NCBI RefSeq assembly: GCF_001186125.1
Contig: NW_014040298.1
Location: 21,051-46,006 of the forward strand
DNA from: Sphaeroforma arctica JP610
Lineage: Eukaryota > Opisthokonta > Ichthyosporea > Ichthyophonida
Direction of reading: 5' to 3'
DNA length: 24,956 nt
The notes beneath the pieces were generated by a model. That model was not told the origin of the DNA and searched no databases. It worked only from the letters and a program-made list of their open reading frames with translations. The translations under genes and the position numbers were made by a program. Positions 10,139-21,868 of this stretch are shown piece after piece. Every line of letters begins with the position of its first letter. Within the stretch, counting starts at the first letter, position 1.

Positions 10139-10440
10139 ATCCACTATCGCAACCAGGCCATAGCGGACATAGCTCGGTTCCTTTGGCAACTTGGTTTGTA
10201 TCTTGTATGCCGTAGTACGCACTCCAGAGACAGGGCCAGCACCTGTGCACTCATGGCTGTCCTGAGAAGACCATGACCCAGTCCTATCAGAGAGTGGACC
10301 GGGTGCGCCGCTGTTGAGGGCAGTGTATGGCCCATCTATGTGCCGACTGAGACGCTGATACCTGTTACTGCCCGTCGTGATGATGTCGGTCTGACGTTCC
10401 ATTTGTTTCCACAAATGGAAATCGCTCGCCAACACGTGAC
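10139..10440. other. unique spacer, no gene supported
   Basis: About 300 bases between the 60-bp array and the TATA-like duplication. Minus-strand frames cross it (for example 10073-10435), but they begin in the repeat and have no family match that I recognise. It contains a short perfect inverted repeat, 'ccatttgtttccacaaatgg', at 10400-10419. Confidence 0.5.
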
Positions 10441-10535
10441 GTGCGTATAAGGGAAGTCGATCCTCCGTTAGGCTATATTAACAAGTGTATGGAGTATAAG
10501 GGAGACGATCCGCCGTTTGGCTATAAAACGAGCAG
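10441..10535 (+). promoter_or_regulatory. duplicated TATA-like promoter motif
   Basis: Two imperfect copies lie 50 bases apart. Starting at 10442: 'gcgtataagggaagtcgatc' then 'ctccgttaggctatatta'. Starting at 10492: 'gagtataagggagacgatcc' then 'gccgtttggctataaaa'. Each ends in a TATA-box-like element, the second being a good TATAAAA near 10522. A CA-rich leader follows. No plus-strand gene was identified downstream, so promoter function is only a suggestion. The origin could be a mobile element. Confidence 0.3.
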
Positions 10536-11171
10536 TTGCAAGCATACCACACACCACATAAAGAACAACACAACAACACACCACATAAAACAACAGTACA
10601 ACAACACACCGTCCGATGCTGTGAATGGTCACGGCCACTCTGTCATCGAAGATCCGTGGTGCGCCAGGCTCCATCCGCAGCCAACACAGCCGATTCCACT
10701 CACTCTGCGGAGGTCGCCCACGACACACCACCAGCCCACACTCCTGTCTGCCCTCTCTCAGTACACGTAGTTCCTTTGGGGTCACTGCCGGTGCTATATC
10801 ACTCCTTTGTTGCAGCTCTATACGCGTTGCCCCGCTTCGGCCTTGGGCTGCTATCTCGTCGTGCCGTGGTCTGGGTGCCCTATCAGACGGAACATCGGTG
10901 CCCTGCCCATGCCCAGCAATGCAAGGGCTGGTCTTCGCACCCCTTTGACCTTCGGCCAACCGTCCCGCAGTCTCTGAGTCCTCATCGGCTGCTTCGCGTG
11001 GGGTGGCTGGCGGAATAGAGCGTCCGGATGGTCGACCTCCCACACACTGCTGCAACAGCGCACTACCTTTGATCGTAGCGAGGATGGGCCCGAACTCGGT
11101 GGCGAAATTAGCCTCTAGCGTCTCACAGAGACTTATGGCCGCTTGCAGTCCGGAATCCGACTGTGTCTGGA
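10468..11171 (-). CDS. open frame just downstream of TilS, possible exon, unrecognised
   Basis: A textbook branch point and acceptor ('tttctaaccttccag') on the minus strand ends at 11172, about 20 bases after the TilS stop codon. It is followed by a long open frame beginning TQSDSGLQAAISLCETLEAN. The first about 35 residues look coding. A donor-like 'aaag|gtagtg' follows at about 11068, so the real exon could be only about 100 bases. The remainder is Arg/Gly/Pro-rich and ends in Val/Cys runs that are the antisense of CA-rich DNA, which looks non-coding. It could be an alternative 3' exon of the TilS locus, the start of a different gene, or chance. Confidence 0.25.
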
Positions 11172-11190
11172 AGGTTAGAAAGGTGGGTTA

Positions 11191-12750
11191 TTACCGCCAA
11201 ATAGGTATAATTCCCGTACATAGTAAGGAAGCTCGCAATGTAGGACCGCACGTCCACACCAGCGATGACTGGTATCGAAGCACCACGCAATAAAAAACAA
11301 TTCGACATAAAACACTACAGTTCTATCATCTTACACTTACCCCTCCATGGTGTTTGGCTGAGTGTTCAATCTTTCGCCGATCTGAGGTCCTCTGCAGCAC
11401 TGCCGAGCACTTTCCTATCGATAATCCCTTGTTCAGCTGAGTACCACAGTGCGAGCCCTGCTCCAAGTATCTGCATTGGCGATGGGTGCACAACTTGAGT
11501 ATAAGCGAAACTCGTCAAAGACTGTGACTATACGAACCATGAGCTATCTCTATACGAAACAAGAGCTATCACTATACGCAAAATAAGCTACCGTATATGT
11601 GCACGCACCTAATGGCATCCCGTTGCACAACTAAGCTCGAACCGCTTGAATATGTACGTCAATACTGTGGAGTATGAAACTCCGCATCCAACCCGTGCTA
11701 ACAACAAATAGGTCACCAGATGCGAGTGTACGCTGCCGTACCTATCGAAGGCGATTGCCTGCTCAGGCGACAGGGGGAACCGCGACGGGCCAGACACCAC
11801 AGCGCATATACGATTGTAAACACGCCGACGGAGCGACCATGGCAGAGTCAGCAGAACGGATGTATTAGACAGCGTCATGTGGCCATAGGTGGGGCTGAGG
11901 TACATGTGACGGTCGAAAAGGTCGTCGACTGTTTGTGGGCGAGGATTGATGAGGAGTGGGCTATGAGTCTCTGATGGTACGCTCCTGGTATCAGGTAGAT
12001 CTGTGCCAATACCAAGTCGTGGTATAGTGCTCGAGGACGGTCTCATTGCATTCTTCACAAACGTACATGTGTACTAATCTCTCCCCCCCCCCCCACACAC
12101 ACACCACCCGAATTCGGTGATTTTTCGGTTGAATTTGGTCGCAGTCATTCGGGCACATCTGTTTGAACCACGCGTTTGTAAGTCCGATACGCCTAAACGT
12201 GAACTAAAACACAATGAAAAAACGATCACGATTAACGTGCACATCGGCTATACAACTTCAGAACAGACGAACCATCCAATCGAATCAATCGAAGTCCGAA
12301 CTTCGGGTTTGACATTTTTGAGCTGACAATACTCAGACCAACGGCAGCAACTTACTGGTTTTGTTAAACGCTTCTTTCACCACCCGGGCTTGCTGTGCCA
12401 GGGCTGCAAGGCTTTCTGGGGACACCCCTGTAGCCTCTGAGTATCTGCACGAAATTATCGGCCAATTCTTGATCGTTAGGGTCGTAACACTCAAAGGAGA
12501 CGGGCCCGCAAAGGCAATCGGGACAAAAAAATTGATATTGGAGAATGTCTAAGCAGATTGAAGCGTAAGTATAGCCTGATAAGGTAGTCGGATACATCCG
12601 TAGAAACACACAGGTGTGTATGTACACGAAGACAGCACGGGTATACATACACGAGTTGCAGCGCCTTGCGAATCCGATTACGTTCATACACAGGCTTCTG
12701 ATTGGTAGGATCGTCGATCCAGGAAAACGAACTGTGCTGCAGCGTTGCGA
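11191..12750 (-). CDS. tilS: tRNA(Ile)-lysidine synthetase (TilS/MesJ) C-terminal half, N-terminal part missing
   Basis: Five minus-strand exons: 12653-12750, one ending at 12356 (start uncertain, about 12447 or further out), 11742-12000, 11341-11470 and 11191-11268 (stop TAA at 11191-11193). The first encodes WIDDPTNQKPVYERNRIRK, the family signature W-DPSN---RN-IR that follows the ATP-pyrophosphatase domain. Next comes SPESLAALAQQARVVKEAF, then LPWSLRRRVYNRICAVV (the 'LP-LRRR' segment of the C-terminal region), then GTQLNKGLSIGKCSAVLQR (the 'L-GG--V-R' tail). The last three introns are exactly phase-matched; the junction between the first two exons is not resolved. TilS ligates lysine to C34 of tRNA(Ile) with a CAU anticodon so that it reads AUA; in eukaryotes it serves organelles. 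The SGGxDS ATP-binding motif and the following domain are not found between 12751 and the glycerol kinase gene. Confidence 0.68.
12082..12107. repeat. poly-C / (AC)n tract
   Basis: A run of about 12 C followed by (AC)5, inside an intron of the minus-strand TilS gene, where it reads as (GT)n followed by poly-G. Length is likely to vary and to be misassembled. Confidence 0.9.
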
Positions 12751-13018
12751 CTATCCGCCACTACCAGCACGTATTAATGAGGTAGCAATAAACGTTATGA
12801 GTTGCTGTGCACGTAATCTCTGTCTTTACGCTGTCATGCCGAGTGTGTCATGAGGCTAAGGCATTCTATCCACTGACGTCATCGAATAATTGTTGCTCAG
12901 ATAAGACGGCGCAAACTTTTTGTATTTGTGGTACAAAGTTAATATTATTGGAATAATGCAGGTAGTTTACAATGCAGCCCATAGTCATCAACCAAGCATA
13001 TATACATATATATACAAA
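12751..13018. other. gap between divergent TilS and glycerol kinase exons
   Basis: No TilS ATP-binding motif is visible on the minus strand and no clear first exon of glycerol kinase on the plus strand. The region is AT-rich. It should hold the 5' ends of one or both divergent genes, or intron sequence of one of them. Confidence 0.5.
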
Positions 13019-13026
13019 TGTATGTA

Positions 13027-13072
<46 letters not shown>

Positions 13073-13192
13073 GTGNGTTATATATATATATATGAATGCG
13101 TTATATATATATAAATGAATGCGTGATATACATATACATATATATATATATTATATATGCGTGTATGTATACATATATGAAGTACAGCCAAT
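13005..13192. repeat. (AT)n / (TATG)n microsatellite with an N
   Basis: Long TA runs (13029-13070, 13079-13092, 13103-13112, 13137-13157) are interspersed with TATG and ATGAATGCG pieces. The single ambiguous base at 13076 lies here, so the true length is probably not represented. Confidence 0.95.
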
Positions 13193-13335
13193 ATGTTTTG
13201 CAAGCCTTTATAATTACTCGTTCAATATGTCTACTGTTTATTTTCATATCCTGCAACAGTCAATCTCTATTCAACTTAAGCGTATCTGGCTAAATTATCT
13301 GCGAGCTAAAACCAAATTCTATCAATTAACTTTAG

Positions 13336-16642
<3,307 letters not shown>

Positions 16643-16722
16643 TTAAATACATGTGGTCACCACGTGTGTAAAATCCCGGGGTTAGCGCGATAGCACGATC
16701 CGCTACTTGGGAGCACTTATCC

Positions 16723-16830
16723 TCAGTAAGAATAAGACTAGTAATAAAGAACCATCCACACTAACTATCCTTGTCCCAACTCAGTAAGAATTAGACTAGT
16801 AAAAAACATCCACACTACCAACTACTTGAG
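16723..16830. repeat. 58-bp tandem duplication in the glycerol kinase 3' region
   Basis: Copies begin at 16723 and 16781 with 'tcagtaagaaT/Aaagactagtaa' and continue with 'catccacacta'. The first copy holds AATAAA; the second has a deletion/substitution giving 'gtaaaaaac' instead. Confidence 0.85.
16743..16748 (+). other. candidate polyadenylation signal AATAAA for glycerol kinase
   Basis: AATAAA about 100 bases after the glycerol kinase stop codon, the right order of distance for the 3' end signal. It lies in the first copy of a 58-bp duplication and is absent from the second. Confidence 0.5.
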
Positions 16831-16972
16831 CAAATTTATAACCCCAAAGTATGTTTGTGTATGCGGTATGCCTGACCTGCCACACGTGGTAATGGTGACT
16901 GCAACCACACCTGTGTCTAGAAGTGAGCAACATATCAAGGGAACATATTGACGAATTGCTTGTATGCTAAAG

Positions 16973-17020
16973 TATATATATATATATATATATATCAATA
17001 TATATATATATTATTATTAT

Positions 17021-17053
<33 letters not shown>

Positions 17054-17092
17054 CTATTAATTATTCATTTATATATATATATATATATTCTT
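16973..17092. repeat. (AT)n / (ATT)n microsatellite
   Basis: TA runs at 16973-16994, 16999-17010, 17023-17034, 17037-17054 and 17071-17088, with an ATT run between them at about 17009-17022. Non-coding DNA between glycerol kinase and the candidate minus-strand exon. Confidence 0.95.
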
Positions 17093-17130
17093 TTTATATG
17101 TGTATGTAATTCAGGACAGCTTTTCCTTGA

Positions 17131-17304
17131 CTACCGAATATAATGTACCACAGTAAGCAGTGTTGACGTCATACCTGCTCTTGTGGTGGGTGTCAGACCA
17201 CACCCTCGTGCGGCAATGTCAAATTCTGCCATAGAAATCGGGCTGGTGTCTGCAGGCTTGGCCACGAGTTGTGTGATAGTTTCAGCAGTGGCATAGCCGC
17301 TTCG
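17131..17304 (-). CDS. possible terminal exon of a minus-strand gene, unrecognised
   Basis: After an acceptor 'gatcaacag' (minus strand, ending at 17305) a 57-codon frame runs to a TAG at 17131-17133. The first part looks coding: RSGYATAETITQLVAKPADT then SPISMAEFDIAARGCGLTPT. A donor-like 'gcag|gtatga' near 17170 offers an alternative end after about 44 codons. The base composition is richer in GC than the AT-rich flank. I do not recognise it. It could be a terminal exon convergent with glycerol kinase, or an internal exon of a gene spanning it, for example the missing part of TilS, although it shows no TilS motif. Confidence 0.28.
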   Translation of the reverse strand, partial: RSGYATAETITQLVAKPADTSPISMAEFDIAARGCGLTPTTRAGMTSTLLTVVHYIR

Positions 17305-17309
17305 CTGTT

Positions 17310-18572
17310 GATCACAAAGCATGTTTCTATGGAGACCATTGCTAGCAACGAGAATAGGTTGCTTACTACGTGAATGCAGTGTTATGGAGATACATGTAGC
17401 ATGCACACTACGCTCGTGGCCACGGATATTGCTCGTAGCATACCAGCTTCGCTGGATACGGCATGCCTTCCGAAAAACACGGATGCATATGTGTCGTATA
17501 TACATGAATGCAAAAAAAACCAATTGTAATCGAAGGAGAACCACTCTTGATAATGGCCCACGACACTATCATTCATTTCGCGTCTGCATAAGTACTAATT
17601 TCTGCTGCAAACAGGAAGCTAATTGGCAACCTGGAATATTATCGGCACTCAGCACAAACTTGGATTTAAACTATATCTCCCTAAAAGATAGAAGAGAAAG
17701 AAAAGTTGGCAGGATCTCTGGTTAGAAATCCGATACCTTTCTTCTGTGCTAAAGAGCACGGATAGAAAACTTGACGTACGAGGTGATTGTGTTCTGTTTT
17801 TAACTTAATAAGACAGTGCTTTTGGAATGCATGGATCCTTTCTATCGCTACTTCTGCCTGTTACAGATAAACTGTTTCTGTATACCATCGCACCGTGCTT
17901 TTGGTGGAAGCAGATTCCTTTATGCTGTGCTACTTCTACTAGAGGATGCGAGTCTCGTTGTATTTACATTCACTAACAGTAATATGTAAGGGCTACACCG
18001 CTACAGGCCTTTGTCATATATCATAGTCCCCCGAAAAAGAAACACATATACATAGCCTCCTGAATAATCAACATATATTTTATACATAAACCCTACATGC
18101 AGACAAAACCCTACTATTTATAGTATATTTAGCCGGCGACACGAAAAACACACTTTATGCATCATGTAAATATTCGTTTTTTATAAATATAGTTTTGGTT
18201 TTTCCCAAAAAAAAATACCAACCGGCAGCCTGCAGGAGTGCGTATGAAAATATATATATCTGAATGAATATGTACCCACTCGAACAGTTGTGATATAAGT
18301 AAATAAGACGCTACAAAACTAAATACGTTAGTACATAGATACTTGATGTATTTTTAATATGAACCAACACATATTCTTCAGCACAAAATGAATTCATGAC
18401 GACCACACAATTAATGATAGTAGTAAGAATACATTCTCTTTAACAGTGAAGGAGAGGGCAGAGTGCAGAGTGCAGACGCTTCTCCACTGAACAGTAGGCT
18501 CTAAACAACACGCTACCAGCCTGCGATATTTGGAACACTTTGTAATCGATCCATCTCTTCAAATCCAACACA
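17310..18572. other. about 1.26 kb AT-rich intergenic DNA upstream of the pogo-like gene
   Basis: Mostly unique AT-rich sequence with poly-A/poly-T tracts near 18170-18220. Minus-strand frames at 17382-17576 look weakly coding but have no supporting splice sites. A short duplication 'gcagagtgcagagtgcagac' is at about 18458-18477. No TATA box of clear quality precedes 18573, and no terminal inverted repeat was found by eye. Confidence 0.5.
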
Positions 18573-20393
18573 ATGTCCGCGTTAGTAACTACGACGATCT
18601 CTAAACCCAAGCGAAAGCGCACAGATTTGACTTTGACCCAGAAAGAGACCATTGTAAGTGGTATGATCGCCTCGGGCTGGTCTCTGGATCAGCTGAGTGC
18701 TGAAAACATGAAGAAGAAACTCGTCAAACAGGAGGTCAAAAACATGTCGGCACAGTACGGTGTGGTAGATAAGACTATCAAGCGCATCATGGAGGCCGCT
18801 CGCAGGGCTAAGATATGCGTAGACAATCCATCGGAAGCCACAAAGCCAGAGCTCATGCGCAAGACCATTGTAACAGGCGATTCCAAGCGTAAAACTTCCG
18901 GACAACTCCCGGAAGTCGAGGAGAAGCTGTTCGCTTGGATTGAACGGCTCCGACGGCATAGGATTGTACTGCAACGAGGCATGGTGGTGGGGAAAGCGGA
19001 GGAAGTTGCGGGCCTGATGGGCATGCAGGATAAGCTAAAGTTTTCTGAGGGGTGGTATTCTAATTTTAAAAGGCGGTACAACCTCAACAAAGCGCAGGTA
19101 CCACAGTTTGAGGAGTCTCATCTCAACCGGACGCGCGAGCTGCTGAGTGAGTATAGCCTGGAGAATGTGTTCTGTATGGACGAGACTTGCTTGTTCTTCA
19201 AAGAGACACCCAGTTGTACGCGCAGCACAGACCAGGCGCAAGGCGGTGAGGGTTCTCAGTCGGACGACAAAGCTGTGAAACCCTGTGATCGTATCACACT
19301 TATATCGTGCACCAATGCGACCGGAACGATCAAGGTGCCCTTAGTGGCAGTGGGTGCAGACAGAAATCCTCGTTCCTTTGTAGGCTCCTCCGTCCCGCTT
19401 ATATACCGGTACCACAAACACGCATGGATGGACAGCGCGGTACAAGAGTGGTGGTACGAAAATGTGTTTGTGAAACACGTGAAAGAGGTCACTCGAGGCC
19501 CGGTGGCCCTGGTGATGGACAAATTTGGTGCGCATGACAATGTGACTACCAAAGACGATGTGACGGTGTATCTTTTACCAAAGGATAGTACTGTGATCCT
19601 GCCCACGGCTGCTGGGTTGAATGCTGCGCTGAAAGACGGCTATCGGGAGAAGCTGCTGACCAGTATGCTGCGGAAAGTGGCAGAGCCCAGCCAGTATGCC
19701 CACGTGCGCGATGAGGGCAAGAAACGACACATCTCACAGCGGGGATTGTTGTTTGGTTATGAGCCGCATCTGCTGGATGTGGCCAGGCTGTGTGCGGAAG
19801 TGTGGGACGGGTTGTCTGCCGAGATGATCCACAACTGTTGGCAGAACTCCAGCTGCCTGCCCATACACTTTGCGCTAGACCCGCCCGCCAAGGCCAAATT
19901 GATGGAGATGGCCAAGGCGAAGAAATCTACCTACATGGAGCTTATGACTCATCAGCTCTCGAGATTGGATGGAAACTACCAGCCCTCTTCGCATGTCCGG
20001 GAAGTCAGTAGTGTGCATCAAAAGGCACTAACAGCATGGTTGAATATAGAGATGAATCCGGATGTCGTGGTTGCTTCAGCCACACTGGACCTGCTGGACC
20101 TAAGCGACGGTGAACAGACCCTACCAAGACTAGGGGATGCGGAGGGGGCGGTTGTTGCGCATACTAACAGTGGTGCAGTCGCAGAGCAGGAACGCTACGA
20201 CCAGCTCAAGGGCCTGAACGACGGGGCGTACGAAGCCTGGCTGAAGCGCGGCAAGGAGTTGATTATACCGCACATGAGTGAAGCATCGGCCGCGAAACTG
20301 CTCGAGATCGAACAGGACTTCGATTGCGTACGGCGAGAGCGGAAAGCGCTCTCGGAGAAACTTGCGTCGGAGGATGGACAGCAGACAGCCTAG
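18573..20393 (+). CDS. pogo/Tigger-CENP-B-like transposase-derived protein, 606 residues, catalytic triad incomplete
   Basis: Single uninterrupted frame with ATG at 18573 and TAG at 20391-20393. Domain order is that of pogo/Tigger/Jerky/CENP-B proteins: a CENP-B N-terminal type HTH at about residues 14-80, a Tc5-type CENP-B DNA-binding HTH at about 112-172 (WIERLRRHR...FSEGWYSNFKRRY), and a DDE superfamily endonuclease domain at about 185-390. The first Asp is present (residue 203 in NVFCMDETCLFFKETPSCT). So is the second (residue 316 in LVMDKFGAHD, although the usual following Asn is Lys). At the third position relatives have LPPNTTS-LQPLDQG; here it reads LPKDSTVILPTAAG, with Ala where Asp is expected. 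The C-terminal 200 residues end in a charged helix (about 560-602), like the dimerisation tails of this group. An intact 1.8-kb frame with a dead triad suggests a host-recruited DNA-binding protein rather than an active transposase. No terminal inverted repeats seen. Confidence 0.85.
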   Translation: MSALVTTTISKPKRKRTDLTLTQKETIVSGMIASGWSLDQLSAENMKKKLVKQEVKNMSAQYGVVDKTIKRIMEAARRAKICVDNPSEATKPELMRKTIVTGDSKRKTSGQLPEVEEKLFAWIERLRRHRIVLQRGMVVGKAEEVAGLMGMQDKLKFSEGWYSNFKRRYNLNKAQVPQFEESHLNRTRELLSEYSLENVFCMDETCLFFKETPSCTRSTDQAQGGEGSQSDDKAVKPCDRITLISCTNATGTIKVPLVAVGADRNPRSFVGSSVPLIYRYHKHAWMDSAVQEWWYENVFVKHVKEVTRGPVALVMDKFGAHDNVTTKDDVTVYLLPKDSTVILPTAAGLNAALKDGYREKLLTSMLRKVAEPSQYAHVRDEGKKRHISQRGLLFGYEPHLLDVARLCAEVWDGLSAEMIHNCWQNSSCLPIHFALDPPAKAKLMEMAKAKKSTYMELMTHQLSRLDGNYQPSSHVREVSSVHQKALTAWLNIEMNPDVVVASATLDLLDLSDGEQTLPRLGDAEGAVVAHTNSGAVAEQERYDQLKGLNDGAYEAWLKRGKELIIPHMSEASAAKLLEIEQDFDCVRRERKALSEKLASEDGQQTA

Positions 20394-20395
20394 AA

Positions 20396-20695
20396 GGTTA
20401 AGTTGAGGTTTGATCACTCCTCTTGACTATTACTATATACTAGAGCATAGACCGAAGCGCTTTATTGAAGGGTAAGGTCTAGGCGAATCGGGTGTGTATA
20501 AATACAACTCAATTGAGTCTTAGTCTAAAATGGTGACAGTTTGATACCAGTTTGGTGCATGAGCCGAGAAGACTTAAGTCGAGGTTACATCTTCCTTCTC
20601 GACTATTACTCTATACTGGAGCATAACCCAGAGCGCTTAAATGAAGGGTAAGGTTTGGGATTGAGTCTAAAGTGGTGGAATTTTGGTACATGACG
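20396..20695. repeat. imperfect tandem duplication just after the pogo-like gene
   Basis: Copy 1 (about 20396-20565) and copy 2 (about 20570-20695) share 'gactattactMtatactRga', 'gcataRaccSagagcgctt', 'gaagggtaaggt', 'attgagtctWagt' and 'tttggtRcatga'. Copy 2 lacks about 35 bases present in copy 1 ('aatcgggtgtgtataaatac' and flanks). Both would lie in the 3' untranslated region or flank of the pogo-like gene. Confidence 0.88.
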
Positions 20696-21868
20696 CGTTA
20701 AAGGTCTTAAATGTGCAGGTGCTCGGCTTGACCGAGTATTCTGGCCAGACAAGAGTAAATATACATCAGAAGGAAACGCAAACTCGACTAATCTTTAATT
20801 TGGGATTTAATTTTCCATTTGTAATAACATCTAACAATTCTATATATATGTGTGTTCCATTGAGACAAAACTTAAATAACTGTTCGTCCCATTTCCGCAT
20901 TTATGCGACTCAACGCATCCGCGCTTTCTCGTTGTTCGGCCGAATTCGCTCCATTTTCACTATTCCACTCCATTTGCATCCAATGCTAATCATCATTTTA
21001 ACTATCTATTCTTGGCCTATAAATCTATTTTAAACTAGGCAACTGCTCTATTGATGTTCTATCTTACTTGTTATGAGGGTCTGTCTAACTAACAAACCAC
21101 CACCCATCAGCATACTATGCCTTGGGTGACCTAGTTTTGTGCTGACACAACTGCGCCTTGTACAGACGCGTCTGTTCTCGAGACAACACAGTGCCTCGAC
21201 GAGAGAACCCCCCACCCCCCCCCCCCTTGCCAAGCAACGCTGAGAATAGCAATGCACCCACACTTGCAAGTGTCCGATGCATGCATGGTTTATGCGCACG
21301 CTGCGAGATGCAGGCCCAACGTGTATGATGTTGGTACTTACTACCATTAGTTGGTATTTCTTACTACAAGCAGTTGGTATATGCTCAGTCCTACCGTTTC
21401 CCGCGAGCCTGAGTAAGGCCAGCTCAGCTGAAAGACACTCCCCACATCTCATGAGGATGGGGTACGGTGATAAGTGCTCCCTTCCCGTCCAAATGTACTG
21501 TCTATCGTCTGGCACACATGTGTGCACACCACCAGCGCTATGTGCATTCGGGGTGTGTTTGTTCCAACAAGTCTATAAGGCGATGGTACAGCCCCAAGTT
21601 CACTCGCTGGCTATGTACTGGTTCTTTGTAAAGGCAGAGCTTAGTCTCTCTATTCAAGCTGCCCAAAAATCTCTCCTACCCCTCCCTCCCCGTTTGTATA
21701 TTAACATTATTTCTATACGATGAGTACGTGCGCGTCTCAACATCCGCAACTGCTCGGTGCGTGGCCCAATTCGTCACACCTTGCACTGGCATGTGGCGGC
21801 ATGCCAATATTGAACTCATTTGAGCCATACACCACATCCACTACCGTCCGGCGGTGGGGGTGTGGCAT
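20696..21868. other. 1.17 kb without a supported gene
   Basis: 20700-21040 is AT-rich. 21208-21226 is a poly-C tract interrupted by one A. 21240-21720 is mixed sequence. A minus-strand frame at 21048-21527 crosses the poly-C tract, where it reads as Gly repeats; it has no recognisable domain and I treat it as chance. Confidence 0.5.
21208..21226. repeat. poly-C tract
   Basis: Near-pure run of about 18 C with one A. Likely length-variable and G-quadruplex-forming on the minus strand. Confidence 0.9.

Noticed and set aside
12972-12995. Candidate first exon of glycerol kinase, translating as MQPIVINQ
   Set aside because: It would place Asn where the family has Asp in LDQ, and no GT donor follows the CAA codon. 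Attractive position, but not supported.
18440-20700. Terminal inverted repeats bounding the pogo-like gene
   Set aside because: I compared the flanks by eye and found none longer than chance. The only structure behind the gene is a direct duplication. A computed search could still find degenerate ends.
21048-21527. 159-codon minus-strand frame
   Set aside because: It crosses a poly-C tract that reads as Gly repeats, has no recognisable domain, and no splice sites or start context support it.
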